The notes under the pieces: model-generated
Told to the model about the DNA's origin: nothing
The model's database searches: none
Seen by the model: only the letters and a program-made list of their open reading frames with translations
Made by a program: the position numbers and the translations under genes
Part shown: positions 1 through 9,156 of the stretch, piece after piece
How positions within the stretch are numbered: position 1 is the first letter of the stretch
How the letters are laid out: each line of letters starts with the position of its first letter
Assembly (NCBI RefSeq): GCF_003576315.1
Contig: NZ_QWFZ01000036.1
Span: 62,001-126,000 of the forward strand
Reading direction: 5' to 3'
Length of the DNA stretch: 64,000 bases
Source of the DNA: Henriciella mobilis
GTDB lineage: Bacteria > Pseudomonadota > Alphaproteobacteria > Caulobacterales > Hyphomonadaceae

Positions 1-693
1 CGGCAGCCATGAGAGCGACGGCATGAGCACGGTTGTTGTCTCATCGACTGGATCAACCTGCGTACCTGTATCGCGATACAGGCCGACCATCCGGAAGAGC
101 AGCTTTCCGTCCGTCCCGGCGACGGGACCAGTCACGTCGCCGGCGACCTGGTAACGGTCAAAATTGCCGATCTCGGCCTGCAGCTCGCCGCCAAAGGTTT
201 CGCGCGGTGTTTTCGAGACATAGTTCACGATACCGCCAGGCGAGCCTTGCCCATAAAGCACAGAGGCGGGTCCCTTCAGCACTTCGACCTGTTCGATCGT
301 GTAGGTGTCGGCACGTGTTGAATTGTAGCTGCCGAACAGTTCCTGGATGGAATCGCGGTAGCGAGGCAGTTCAAGTCCGCGGGATTGCGGAAAGTCGCCG
401 CGCGTCGAGAAGCCGTACGGCTCGGCTGTCACGCCCGACACGTAGGTCAGCACCTGCGAAAGGCTCAGCGCGCCCTTGTCGATAAACATCTCCGCGGTCT
501 CGACCGATAGGGAGCGCGCTGTCTCGACAATGGGCGTGTCGCTCTTTGTCGCGCCGAAGGACGTGATGCCGGTGACGACGACCGTTTCCTGCCGGCTTTC
601 CGTCTCAGGCGAGGCGCCAGAGTCCTGCGCTGCTGCGATTGTCGTTGCGCTTGCGGAAATCATGAGTGTTGCGATCAGCCGGCTGACGGTCAT
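1..693 (-). CDS. TonB-dependent siderophore receptor, N-terminal part (truncated by window edge)
   Basis: Outer-membrane receptor for active uptake of a ferric-siderophore-type ligand. Only the first 231 residues are inside the window; the reading frame runs off the left edge. A signal peptide (about residues 1-23, ending in AAAQ) is followed by a TonB-box-like stretch (ETVVVTG) and a plug domain with the siderophore-receptor pattern: 'SLSQVLTYVSGV', 'RGDFPQSRGLELPRYRD', 'VEVLKGPASVLYGQGSPGG' and 'NYVSKTPRE'. The 'GPASVLYGQGSPGGIVN' motif is typical of the FhuA/FoxA/FpvA class rather than of sugar receptors. The gene diverges from an ABC exporter and two Fur-like sites lie just upstream, consistent with iron regulation. 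The class is well supported; the ligand is unknown. Confidence 0.9.
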   Translation of the reverse strand, partial: MTVSRLIATLMISASATTIAAAQDSGASPETESRQETVVVTGITSFGATKSDTPIVETARSLSVETAEMFIDKGALSLSQVLTYVSGVTAEPYGFSTRGDFPQSRGLELPRYRDSIQELFGSYNSTRADTYTIEQVEVLKGPASVLYGQGSPGGIVNYVSKTPRETFGGELQAEIGNFDRYQVAGDVTGPVAGTDGKLLFRMVGLYRDTGTQVDPVDETTTVLMPSLSWLP

Positions 694-719
694 GGAGGCC
701 CCGTATTCCTAAATGTACA

Positions 720-734
720 TGAGAATGAATTGCA
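720..734. promoter_or_regulatory. Candidate Fur box upstream of the siderophore receptor
   Basis: TGAGAATGAATTGCA has the 7-1-7 inverted layout of Fur sites and matches TGATAATNATTATCA at 10 of 14 non-central positions. It lies 27 bp upstream of the receptor start on the minus strand. Site identity is an inference from pattern and context. Confidence 0.5.
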
Positions 735-762
735 GATGAGCCGCGCCTAAGGGCTTTGAACT

Positions 763-777
763 TGCGAGTCAATCGCA
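763..777. promoter_or_regulatory. Second Fur-like 7-1-7 inverted repeat
   Basis: TGCGAGTCAATCGCA pairs at 6 of 7 arm positions around a central C. It sits inside a wider inverted repeat, TTGCGA (762-767) and TCGCAA (779-784). It lies between the two divergent genes, nearer the ABC operon, and could give the exporter iron control too. Confidence 0.4.
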
Positions 778-967
778 TTCGCAAAATTTATCACGGCCGG
801 TGCGTCTCTTTCCTTGGAGCTTGCTGGCATGGCCCAATGCGCTGCATCTGCTTCACATCCGGCATTCTCCCTATTGTGGTGTTGTCATGAAGGCGTGCTT
901 TGTTGACGCTTGCGGCTGCATGTTTCTTGCAGCCTCATGTCGATTGAATTCCGGCCGGGACGGAGGA

Positions 968-1699
968 ATGAAAACAAGCGACGATCCCAAGACGAGCGGT
1001 ACGACGTTCGACGTGAAGCAGCTGACCCGCGTCTATGGCGAGGGTCCGGCAGCCGTGCACGCGTTGCGCGGCGTCGATCTGCAAATTCCAAAGGGTGATC
1101 TGGTCGTCTTGCTCGGGGCGTCCGGTTCGGGCAAGTCCACCTTGCTCAACATCCTTGGCGGGCTCGACCGCGCGACTGATGGCCAGGCCCACTTCTTCGA
1201 CAAGGATCTGACGGCGATGTCGGATGCGCAGCTGACGCGCTACCGGCGACACCATGTCGGCTTCGTCTTCCAGTTCTATAATCTGATGCCGAGCCTCACA
1301 GCTCACGAGAATGTCGACCTCGTCACCGAGATTTCCGACAATCCCATGCCCGCCGATGAGGCGCTTGATCTGGTTGGCCTGTCTCACCGCCAGGACCATT
1401 TCCCCGCCGAGATGTCAGGCGGCGAACAGCAGCGTGTCGCGATTGCGCGGGCGATCGCCAAGCGCCCCACCGTCCTTTTCTGCGACGAGCCCACCGGCGC
1501 GCTGGATTCAACAACAGGCCGCCAGGTTCTGAGGGTGATCCAGGATGTGAATGCCAATCTCGGGACCACGGTCATGATCGTAACCCATGCCGCGGCCACG
1601 GCAGCGATGGCGCACCGGGTCATCCACATGGCTGACGGCGCTGTCCGGGAAGTCATCGAGAACGAGACGCGCTTGTCGGCCGAGGAGATCGAGTGGTGA
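968..1699 (+). CDS. ABC transporter ATP-binding protein, LolD/MacB type
   Basis: Nucleotide-binding subunit that would power a membrane exporter made with the next two genes. The 243-residue protein has Walker A GASGSGKST, a Q-loop (FVFQFYNLMPSLT), the signature MSGGEQQRVAIARA, Walker B VLFCDEPTGALD and an H-loop histidine (IVTHAA). 'EPTGALD' and 'FQFYNLMP' are typical of the LolD/MacB/SalX group that works with FtsX-type permeases. I place the start at the ATG after GGACGGAGGA; the frame stays open upstream to 800, but that extension (Cys/His/Leu rich) does not look like family sequence. The stop overlaps the permease start by four bases, implying translational coupling. Confidence 0.93.
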   Translation: MKTSDDPKTSGTTFDVKQLTRVYGEGPAAVHALRGVDLQIPKGDLVVLLGASGSGKSTLLNILGGLDRATDGQAHFFDKDLTAMSDAQLTRYRRHHVGFVFQFYNLMPSLTAHENVDLVTEISDNPMPADEALDLVGLSHRQDHFPAEMSGGEQQRVAIARAIAKRPTVLFCDEPTGALDSTTGRQVLRVIQDVNANLGTTVMIVTHAAATAAMAHRVIHMADGAVREVIENETRLSAEEIEW

Positions 1700-4059
1700 G
1701 CCCGCTCGACCGCAAGCTGCTCCGCGACCTTTGGCGGATGAAACTGCAATCCTTCGCGATCGCGCTTGTGATTGCCGTCGGGGTGCTGCTGCTTGTTATG
1801 ATGGATGGCCTGGTCAATTCGCTCGCCCAGACGCGCGATGCCTATTATGACCGCTACCGGCTGGCAGAGGTGTTCGCCCCGGTGAAGCGGGCACCCGATC
1901 ATCTGCTCGACCGCATTGCCGCCATTCCCGGCGTCTCGGCTGTAGAGGGCAGGGTGGTTGGCGGGGCCCTGGTCGATGTCGAGGGCCAGACCGTGCAGGT
2001 GCGGGCAAGGGCCGTGTCCCTGCCGGAATTTCGTGAGCCCCGCCTCAATGCAGTCTATCTCGCAGAAGGCCGCCGGCTCGACCCTCGGCGGCTGGACGAG
2101 ATCCTCCTGCTGCAGGGATTTGCTGATGCACACGGACTGGAGCCCGGCGACAGCCTGACGGCGACAATGAATGGTGCGCGACACACCTTTCGTATCGCCG
2201 GTCTCGCGCAGGCCCCCGAGTTCCTGTATTCGACTGCGCCTGGTGAACTCGCGCCGGATGACTCCCGCTTCGCCGTTCTATGGATGAATGAGGAAGCGCT
2301 CGCCGCCGCCTTTGACCTTGATGGCGCGTTCAACGAAGCGCTCGTCTCGCTGGACAGGGGCGCAAGCGAGCCGGCGGTCATTGATGCACTGGACCGGCTC
2401 CTCGACCCTTATGGCGTTACCGGGGCCTACGGTCTGGAAGACCAGATCTCGAACCGGTTCATCCATGAGGAAATCAGCGGCCTGCGCGCCTCTTCGCGCT
2501 CCGTGCCCCCCGTTTTCATGGGGGTGGCGGCCTTCCTGCTTTACATCGTCATCTCCCGGATGATCGAGTCCGAGCGTACCCAGATCGGCTTGCTCAAGGC
2601 GTTCGGCTATACGAGCGCTGAGATCGGCGCGCACTATCTGAAATTCATCCTGGTGATCTCTGTGGGCGGCGTGCTGCTTGGCTGCGGCCTCGGGGTGATG
2701 TCTGGACATGCGCTGTCTGGGCTTTACCAGCAGTATTACAAGTTTCCTTTCCTGATCTTCCGGGTCGATCCATCGGCTTTCATCACGGCGATCGTCGTTA
2801 GCGTTGCCTCGGCTTCGGCCGGCGGCTTCATTGTGCTTCGGCGGATATTTGCGCTCGCCCCGGCAGCCGCGATGCGTCCGCCAGCCCCGGCGGACTTCTC
2901 AAGTTCCGCCCGACTCGTCGCGGCGTTGCGCCGTTTCCTCGACCAGCCAAGCCGGATGATCGTCCGGCGGATTGCGCGCCAGCCCATGCGGTCCTTTGCG
3001 GCCTCCATCGGCATAGCCGTGGGCATGGGCCTGTCGGTTGCGATGCTCGGTGTACTGGGCGGGTTCGACAAGGCCGTCGAGCTGAACTTCAACGTCATCG
3101 ACCGCAGCGATGCAAATGTATCCTTCGTGGAGCCGCTGGGCGAAAAGACCATCTACGAGCTGAAGCGCCTTGATGGAATTATCGAGGTCGAACCGTTTCG
3201 AAGCGTACCTGTCGTCCTGCGCAACGGCGTCAAATCACATCGTGGCGCACTCGACGGCTTGACTGAGGACGCCGAGCTCAACCGGGCGATGCGCGACGAG
3301 ACCCATCAGGTCTATGCCCGCAAGGATGGGATCGTCCTGTCGAAACCGCTGGCGGCAAAACTTGATATCGGGCCGGGTGAGCTTGTCACGGTCGATGTGC
3401 GCGAAGGGCGCCGGCCGGTTCTCACCCTTCCTGTCGTGGCGGTCTCGCAGAGCCTGCTGGGTGCGCCTGCCTATTTTGAGCTGTCCGCCCTGAATGAAAG
3501 CCTCGAAGAGCCGGGGCGCGTGTCCGGTGCCTGGCTGAGGATCGACCCGGCAAAGCAGCAGGATGTGTATGAAGCGCTCAAGAACATGCCGGCCGTCGCA
3601 GGCGTCTCCTTGAAGGATGAAGCACGCGACGCCTTGCAGCGCATGATGGATGAGGGCGCCGGCGCGACGCGCTATTACATGGCGATCATCGCGGCCATCA
3701 TCACCTTCGGCATTGTCTACAATTCCGCCCGTATCGCCTTTGCCGAGCGTGCGCATGACCTGGCCAGCTTGCGGGTCCTTGGATTCACAAAATCCGAAGC
3801 GTCCTATGTCCTGCTTGGTGAGCTGGGGCTGATTACGCTGGCCGCTTTGCCCATGGGTGCGTTTATCGGCACGGGGCTTGCTGGTGCGATTGCCGCGGGA
3901 TTTTCAACCGATCTTTACACGATCCCGGCACAAGTAGGGTTCAGCAATGTCGGGAGCGGAGCCCTTGCAGTGCTGATTGCGGCGCTGATCGCTGGCTGGC
4001 TGGTGAAGCGCGATGTTGACCGGCTTGAACTTGTTTCCGCGTTGAAGTCGAGAGAGTAG
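1696..4059 (+). CDS. ABC transporter permease, two FtsX-like domains
   Basis: Membrane subunit of about 787 residues. An N-terminal membrane helix (about 16-38, FAIALVIAVGVLLLVMMDGL) leads into a large periplasmic domain, then three membrane helices (about 270-400), a second N-terminal-like helix near 430-455, another extracytoplasmic domain, and three C-terminal helices (about 660-780). This is the duplicated FtsX layout. Such proteins act in lipoprotein release, antimicrobial peptide resistance or MacB-like export. The GTG start overlaps the ATPase stop (GTGA); a second in-frame GTG is three bases upstream, and GAGGAG at 1682-1687 fits 1696 slightly better. The partner HlyD-like adaptor follows after three bases. 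Confidence 0.9.
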   Translation: MSPLDRKLLRDLWRMKLQSFAIALVIAVGVLLLVMMDGLVNSLAQTRDAYYDRYRLAEVFAPVKRAPDHLLDRIAAIPGVSAVEGRVVGGALVDVEGQTVQVRARAVSLPEFREPRLNAVYLAEGRRLDPRRLDEILLLQGFADAHGLEPGDSLTATMNGARHTFRIAGLAQAPEFLYSTAPGELAPDDSRFAVLWMNEEALAAAFDLDGAFNEALVSLDRGASEPAVIDALDRLLDPYGVTGAYGLEDQISNRFIHEEISGLRASSRSVPPVFMGVAAFLLYIVISRMIESERTQIGLLKAFGYTSAEIGAHYLKFILVISVGGVLLGCGLGVMSGHALSGLYQQYYKFPFLIFRVDPSAFITAIVVSVASASAGGFIVLRRIFALAPAAAMRPPAPADFSSSARLVAALRRFLDQPSRMIVRRIARQPMRSFAASIGIAVGMGLSVAMLGVLGGFDKAVELNFNVIDRSDANVSFVEPLGEKTIYELKRLDGIIEVEPFRSVPVVLRNGVKSHRGALDGLTEDAELNRAMRDETHQVYARKDGIVLSKPLAAKLDIGPGELVTVDVREGRRPVLTLPVVAVSQSLLGAPAYFELSALNESLEEPGRVSGAWLRIDPAKQQDVYEALKNMPAVAGVSLKDEARDALQRMMDEGAGATRYYMAIIAAIITFGIVYNSARIAFAERAHDLASLRVLGFTKSEASYVLLGELGLITLAALPMGAFIGTGLAGAIAAGFSTDLYTIPAQVGFSNVGSGALAVLIAALIAGWLVKRDVDRLELVSALKSRE

Positions 4060-4062
4060 GAA

Positions 4063-5313
4063 ATGGCTGCCCGGAATTTGCGATCCCGCCCGATCATTCT
4101 TGCCAGCATTGTGCTGTTGCTGCTGGTCCTGTTCGCTTGGGCCTTCTGGCCGCGCCCGGTGGCGGTCGACCTTGGCGTCGTCGAGCGCATGCCGATGCAG
4201 GTGACGATCGATGAGGAAGCGCGTACCCGCGTTCGCGATGCCTATGTCGTGTCCGCGCCTGTCGGCGGGCAGTTGCTGCGTGTCGATGTTGAGCCCGGTG
4301 ATGCCGTTGCAGGTGGCGATAGCGTGATTGCGCGGATGCTGGCCGCCGCACCACCAGCTCTGGATGTTCGCACGCGAGAACAGGCCCGTGCCGGTGTTAG
4401 CGCCGCCGAAGCGGCCCTGCGAGTTGCACGTTCCAGCCTGAGCAGCGCCATCGCCGATCAGGATCTTGCCGAAACCGAATTTGCGCGAGTATCTAATCTC
4501 AGTGAAAGCGGCGCGGAATCGCAGGCGCGTCTCGATCAGGCCCGCCGTGTGAAACGCGCCGCCGATGCTGCCGTCGACACGGCAAGGGCTGTCATTGCGA
4601 TGCGTGAGGCGGAACTGGCCAATGCGCGTGCCCAACTGATTGAATTCCAGTCTGAGAAAGGTGCCGGTGCAGGTGACGACGCGTCTTCTTCTCGCGACGG
4701 TGTGACCATCCCGATCACGGCGCCGATCAGCGGGCGGGTGCTCAGGGTCATGCAGGAAAGCGAGACCACGCTCGCTGCCGGCCAGCCCATCCTCGAAATC
4801 GGTGATGTCTCGAATGATCTCGAAGTACTTGCCGAGCTTCTGTCGTCCGATGCCGTCCAGGTCGAGCCGGGTGACGAGGTCATCATCGACAATTGGGGCG
4901 GTGGTGAGCCGCTCAGCGGTGTCGTCGACCGCGTCGAGCCATGGGGGTTCACCAAGTTCTCGGCGCTCGGTGTCGAAGAGCAGCGGGTCAACACCATCAT
5001 CCGGTTCTCCGATCCTCTGTCCGACCGAAGCGCCCTCGGGCATGGCTATCGCGTCGAGGTTCGTATTGTCACCTGGGAAGATGATGATGCGCTGACCGTT
5101 CCGTCAGCAGCGCTGTTCCGGCAAGCCGGTGAGTGGTCTGTCTTTATCGTGGAGGAGGGGCGCGCCCGGATCGTGCCGGTCGACGTGGCCCGCAACAACG
5201 GCCAGCTAGCAGCATTGGCCAATGGTCCGGGCGAAGGGACCGAGGTGATCCTTTATCCCAGCGATACTCTGGTGGAGGGCGTGCGCGTCGAAAGGCGCGC
5301 CCAAGGTGAGTAA
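4063..5313 (+). CDS. HlyD/MacA-family periplasmic adaptor subunit
   Basis: Membrane-anchored adaptor that links an inner-membrane transporter to an outer-membrane channel. It has one N-terminal membrane helix (about residues 11-28), a split biotinyl-lipoyl-like half (YVVSAPVGGQLLRVDVEPGDAV), an Ala-rich coiled-coil hairpin (about 105-200), the second lipoyl half (ITAPISGRVLRVMQESETTLAAGQ is its core), then beta-barrel and membrane-proximal domains. It begins three bases after the permease, with TAGGAA before the ATG. Together the three genes make a tripartite ABC exporter; no outer-membrane channel gene is present. The Fur-like sites and the divergent siderophore receptor suggest a cargo tied to iron, which is inference only. 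Confidence 0.9.
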   Translation: MAARNLRSRPIILASIVLLLLVLFAWAFWPRPVAVDLGVVERMPMQVTIDEEARTRVRDAYVVSAPVGGQLLRVDVEPGDAVAGGDSVIARMLAAAPPALDVRTREQARAGVSAAEAALRVARSSLSSAIADQDLAETEFARVSNLSESGAESQARLDQARRVKRAADAAVDTARAVIAMREAELANARAQLIEFQSEKGAGAGDDASSSRDGVTIPITAPISGRVLRVMQESETTLAAGQPILEIGDVSNDLEVLAELLSSDAVQVEPGDEVIIDNWGGGEPLSGVVDRVEPWGFTKFSALGVEEQRVNTIIRFSDPLSDRSALGHGYRVEVRIVTWEDDDALTVPSAALFRQAGEWSVFIVEEGRARIVPVDVARNNGQLAALANGPGEGTEVILYPSDTLVEGVRVERRAQGE

Positions 5314-5361
5314 GGTCCGGCGCTAGCGGTCAAGCCAGCGCTGATACGTACGCTCAATCGT

Positions 5362-7251
5362 TCAGTCCTCTGCCTCGTCCGCAACGATCTGCATCAGCAG
5401 GACGCCTTCCGCGACAGATTTGTCAGCTTCCGCGTTGAGCCCTTCAACGGTGCCGTCAAAGGGTGCGGTCAGCGTGTGCTCCATCTTCATGGCTTCCAGC
5501 GTGACGAGCGTCTGACCTTTTTCGACCTTTTCACCTTCCGAAACGCTGACCGAAACGACCCGGCCCGGCATTGGAGATGTAATCGCACCGGTGGCGAGGG
5601 CGGCGTCGCCCAGCACGTCGTGCCGCCTCGGCTGAACGTGGAATGGCCAGCCCTGCTGGACGAGAATTGCGCCGTTGCCGAGCGGGTAGACATAGGTGCC
5701 GTCGGATACTTTCTGCTTCGTGAGGCTGGTGGAAACGATCTCGCCGTCGAGAAGCAGTTGCGTATCCAGATCGGGCGCACTGCCAGCCCGGAAACCTGTC
5801 AGCTCTGTCCAGGGGGAAATACTGGCCGGCTTGGCCAACTCAACCAATTCGAGTGCGGCATAGGACAGCGTGGCTTTGCACGCCTCTGGCGGCGTGACCA
5901 GCGCGTCGAGATTGGCATCTATGAAGCCGGTTGTGACGTTGAAATCAGCAAAGTTTTCATGGCGCAGGAGCCGCGACAGGAAGCCCGCATTGTTATGCAC
6001 GGGCCAGGTCGCAACGCCGTCGCACGCTTGAGCAAGCGAAATACGAGCCGCATCGCGATTGGCCCCAAAGGCGACAAGCTTCGCAATCATCGGGTCGTAG
6101 AAGGGCGTGACGCTGTCGCCCGTCGAAACGCCGGTTTCGAGCCGGATCGTATCTGGAAGGGCCAGCACATCCAGTTTGCCGGTGGAGGGCAGGAAGCCGG
6201 TAGCGGGGTTTTCAGCATAGAGCCGGGCTTCCATCGCCCAGCCATTGATCGACAGCTCGTCTTGCTCTTTTGGGAGCGGCTCGCCCGAGGCGACTCTCAG
6301 CTGCCATTCAACGAGGTCCTGCCCGGTGATCATCTCGGTAACAGGGTGCTCCACCTGCAGGCGGGTGTTCATTTCCATGAACCAGATCCTGTCGGCGCGC
6401 AGGCCTTCTGAGCCGTCAGCGATAAACTCCACTGTGCCGGCACCGACATAGTCGACAGCCTCGGCCGCGCGAACAGCAGCGGCGCAAACGGCCTCGCGTG
6501 TCTCCTCATCCATGCCGGGAGCGGGGGCCTCCTCGATCACTTTCTGGTGGCGGCGCTGCAGCGTGCAGTCGCGCTCGAAGAGGTGGACAGTATTGCCATG
6601 GCTGTCGCCGAAGATCTGAACCTCGATATGGCGCGGATCGGTGATCCACTTTTCCAGCAACACCCGGTTGTCGCCGAAGGAGGCTTTCGCTTCGCGTTGG
6701 CAGGAGGCGAGCGCGTCGGCAAAATCCTTCGCCGTCTCGACTTTGCGCATGCCCTTGCCGCCACCGCCGGCGACCGCCTTGATGAGGACAGGGTAGCCGA
6801 TCTTGTCCGCCTCTTCCTTGAGGCGCTTTGGCGACTGATCCTCACCCAGATAGCCGGGCGTGGTCGGAACGCCGGCTTCCTGCATGAGGGATTTGGCGGC
6901 GTCCTTCAGGCCCATCGCGCGAATGCTGTCCGCGTTCGGGCCGACCCAGATGAGGCCGGCTTTCTTTACGGCATCGGCGAAGCCGGCATTCTCTGACAGG
7001 AAGCCATAACCGGGGTGGATCGCTTCGGCGCCGGAGGCCTTGGCGGCCTCGATGATCTTCTTGCCAACGAGATAGCTCTCGGCGGCCTGCGCCGGGCCGA
7101 TATGCACGGCCTCGTCAGCAAGGCGCACATGAAGCGCGCTCGCATCGGCATCGGAATAGACAGCGACGGTGCGCACACCGAGGCGCCGCGCGGTGCGGAT
7201 GACGCGGCAGGCAATCTCGCCGCGATTGGCAATGAGGAGGGACTTAATCAT
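5362..7251 (-). CDS. mccA: Methylcrotonyl-CoA carboxylase biotin-carboxylase/BCCP (alpha) subunit
   Basis: Carboxylates biotin with bicarbonate and ATP for 3-methylcrotonyl-CoA carboxylation in leucine breakdown. The 629-residue protein has an N-terminal biotin carboxylase domain (SLLIANRGEIACRVIRTA; glycine-rich ATP loop VAGGGGKGMR; EMNTRLQVEHPVTE) and a C-terminal carrier domain with the biotinylation motif EAMKMEHT (Lys near residue 589). By sequence alone it could serve propionyl- or geranyl-CoA carboxylase; the linked isovaleryl-CoA dehydrogenase and the carboxyltransferase gene make the leucine role most likely (LiuD-like). It is the last gene of the operon and its ATG overlaps the stop of the DUF2695 gene. 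Confidence 0.9.
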   Translation of the reverse strand: MIKSLLIANRGEIACRVIRTARRLGVRTVAVYSDADASALHVRLADEAVHIGPAQAAESYLVGKKIIEAAKASGAEAIHPGYGFLSENAGFADAVKKAGLIWVGPNADSIRAMGLKDAAKSLMQEAGVPTTPGYLGEDQSPKRLKEEADKIGYPVLIKAVAGGGGKGMRKVETAKDFADALASCQREAKASFGDNRVLLEKWITDPRHIEVQIFGDSHGNTVHLFERDCTLQRRHQKVIEEAPAPGMDEETREAVCAAAVRAAEAVDYVGAGTVEFIADGSEGLRADRIWFMEMNTRLQVEHPVTEMITGQDLVEWQLRVASGEPLPKEQDELSINGWAMEARLYAENPATGFLPSTGKLDVLALPDTIRLETGVSTGDSVTPFYDPMIAKLVAFGANRDAARISLAQACDGVATWPVHNNAGFLSRLLRHENFADFNVTTGFIDANLDALVTPPEACKATLSYAALELVELAKPASISPWTELTGFRAGSAPDLDTQLLLDGEIVSTSLTKQKVSDGTYVYPLGNGAILVQQGWPFHVQPRRHDVLGDAALATGAITSPMPGRVVSVSVSEGEKVEKGQTLVTLEAMKMEHTLTAPFDGTVEGLNAEADKSVAEGVLLMQIVADEAED

Positions 7252-7550
7252 TCGATCAGCTTCTTTGCGTCTTCAAGCGGGTCGTCGATATTGGCCAGAA
7301 CTTCGCAGTCACAGTAGCCACCATTCTCTCTCAGCCAGGGAGTCACTGCTTCAGATGAAATTCCGAGATCAGTCAGAACACGCTTCGTTTGTTCCAAAGA
7401 CTGATCGCAGGCTCTTTCCGACATCCGGGCGTCAAGTTCGTTGAGAAGATCGTCTAATTGATGAGGCGCAAGTGGAGCCGAATCCAGGAACCGTTGTCGT
7501 TCCTGATTTCGAACCGCTTGTTTTAGTTGGCGTTTTCTCTCGCGATCCAT
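7248..7550 (-). CDS. DUF2695-like small protein inside the leucine operon
   Basis: A 100-residue, Lys/Arg/Glu/Gln-rich cytosolic protein with no signal peptide or membrane helix. The C-terminal part carries 'WLRENGGYCDCEVLANID', which matches my memory of the DUF2695 family; its biochemical role is not known to me. I start at the ATG giving MDRERKRQ, four bases after the mccB stop, because the longer frame would run back into mccB. Its stop overlaps the mccA start, so it is sandwiched and coupled between the two carboxylase genes. The CDC pair and a third Cys could bind metal, but that is speculation. Confidence 0.8.
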   Translation of the reverse strand: MDRERKRQLKQAVRNQERQRFLDSAPLAPHQLDDLLNELDARMSERACDQSLEQTKRVLTDLGISSEAVTPWLRENGGYCDCEVLANIDDPLEDAKKLIE

Positions 7551-7554
7551 GACA

Positions 7555-9156
7555 TCACATCCGGAAGATGCCGAACTGGGCACGTTCGGGGATCGGGGCA
7601 TTCAGCGTAGCGGCAAAGGCAAGGCCGAGCACGTCGCGGGTCTGGGCCGGATCGATGATGCCATCGTCCCAGAGTCGGGCGGTGGCATACCAGGGATTAC
7701 CCTCGCGCTCATATTTTTCGCGGATCGGGGCCTTGAAGGCTTCGGATTCTTCGTTCGACCACTTGTCGGCGTCGCGGTGGACGGTGGCCAGGACGCTCGC
7801 AGCCTGTTCGCCGCCCATGACGGAGATGCGGCTGTTCGGCCAGGTGAACAGGAAGCGCGGCTGGTAGGCGCGTCCGCACATGCCGTAATTGCCAGCGCCG
7901 AAGCTGCCGCCGATCAGCACGGTGATCTTCGGCACCTGCGCAGTGGCGACCGCTGTCACCAGTTTCGCGCCATGCTTGGCGATACCTTCGGCCTCATACT
8001 TTCCGCCGACCATGAAGCCCGAAATGTTCTGCAGGAAGAGCAGCGGGATGCGCCGCTGGCAGGCCAGCTCGATGAAGTGTGCGCCTTTCTGGGCGCTCTC
8101 GGAATAGAGCACGCCATTATTGGCGAGGATTGCGACAGGCATGCCCCAGATATGCGCGAAGCCGCAGACCAGCGTGGTGCCATAGAGCGCCTTGAACTCA
8201 TGGAACTCCGATCCATCAACCAGCCTCGCAATGATCTCCTTGACGTCGAAAGGCGTGCGCAGGTCCGGCGGCAGGATGCCGTAAATGTCTTCGGACGGGT
8301 ATAGAGGGGCTTTGACGTCCTGGTAGTTCAGCTCGCGGCTGCGGCTTGGCTGCAGCGTGGAGACGATGTCACGGACGATGGTGAGGGCATGCTCATCATT
8401 TTCGGCGAGGTGGTCGGTGACGCCGGACTGGCGGCTGTGCACGTCCCCGCCGCCAAGGTCTTCGGCGGAGATGACTTCCCCGGTTGCAGCTTTGACAAGC
8501 GGCGGGCCGGCGAGGAAGATCGTTCCCTGCTCGCGAACGATGATCGTCTCGTCCGACATGGCCGGCACATAGGCTCCGCCCGCGGTACAGCTGCCCATGA
8601 CGCAGGCAATCTGCGGGATACCCTTCGCCGACAGGTTAGCCTGATTGTAGAAGATGCGGCCGAAATGTTCCCTGTCCGGGAAGACTTCATCCTGGTGGGG
8701 CAGGTTGGCGCCGCCGGAATCGACCAGGTAGATGCAAGGCAGGTGGTTCTCCAGCGCGATTTCCTGAGCGCGAAGGTGCTTCTTCACCGTCATTGGGTAG
8801 TAGGTGCCGCCTTTAACGGTCGCGTCATTGGCGACGATCATGACCTGCCGGCCCGAAACCTGTCCGATGCCCGCAATCATGCCGGCGCCGGGGATATCCT
8901 CGCCATACATGCCATTCGCGGCGAGCTGGGCGATTTCCAGGAAGGGTGAGCCCGGATCAAGCAGGTGACGCACGCGGTCGCGAGGAAGCAGCTTGCCGCG
9001 TGAGAGGTGGCGTTCGCGCGACTTTTCGCCACCGCCGAGCGCGGCGGTCTGGATATGCTCGCGCAGCGAGCCGCAGAGCTTCCGGTTGTGCTCAAGATTG
9101 GCCTCGAAGGCCGGATCGCCAGCGTTCACATGGCTTGTCAGGACTGGCCCGCTCAT
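7555..9156 (-). CDS. mccB: Methylcrotonyl-CoA carboxylase carboxyltransferase (beta) subunit
   Basis: Transfers CO2 from carboxybiotin to 3-methylcrotonyl-CoA, giving 3-methylglutaconyl-CoA. The 533-residue length fits MCC beta. The protein shows the acyl-CoA carboxyltransferase fold motifs: [51 protein letters not shown], and in the C-terminal half [20 protein letters not shown] and [15 protein letters not shown]. These phrases are close to LiuB/MCCB rather than PccB. The start overlaps the ivd stop by four bases, so the two genes are co-translated. It forms the carboxylase with the alpha subunit encoded downstream. Confidence 0.94.
   Translation of the reverse strand: MSGPVLTSHVNAGDPAFEANLEHNRKLCGSLREHIQTAALGGGEKSRERHLSRGKLLPRDRVRHLLDPGSPFLEIAQLAANGMYGEDIPGAGMIAGIGQVSGRQVMIVANDATVKGGTYYPMTVKKHLRAQEIALENHLPCIYLVDSGGANLPHQDEVFPDREHFGRIFYNQANLSAKGIPQIACVMGSCTAGGAYVPAMSDETIIVREQGTIFLAGPPLVKAATGEVISAEDLGGGDVHSRQSGVTDHLAENDEHALTIVRDIVSTLQPSRSRELNYQDVKAPLYPSEDIYGILPPDLRTPFDVKEIIARLVDGSEFHEFKALYGTTLVCGFAHIWGMPVAILANNGVLYSESAQKGAHFIELACQRRIPLLFLQNISGFMVGGKYEAEGIAKHGAKLVTAVATAQVPKITVLIGGSFGAGNYGMCGRAYQPRFLFTWPNSRISVMGGEQAASVLATVHRDADKWSNEESEAFKAPIREKYEREGNPWYATARLWDDGIIDPAQTRDVLGLAFAATLNAPIPERAQFGIFRM

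Noticed and set aside
800-967. Upstream extension of the ABC ATPase frame
   Set aside because: The extra 56 residues are Cys/His/Leu rich, unlike family members, and a good ribosome site precedes the ATG at 968.
3904-5043. 379-residue minus-strand open frame opposite the HlyD adaptor
   Set aside because: The adaptor has clear lipoyl and coiled-coil parts; the opposite frame has no domain and no ribosome site.
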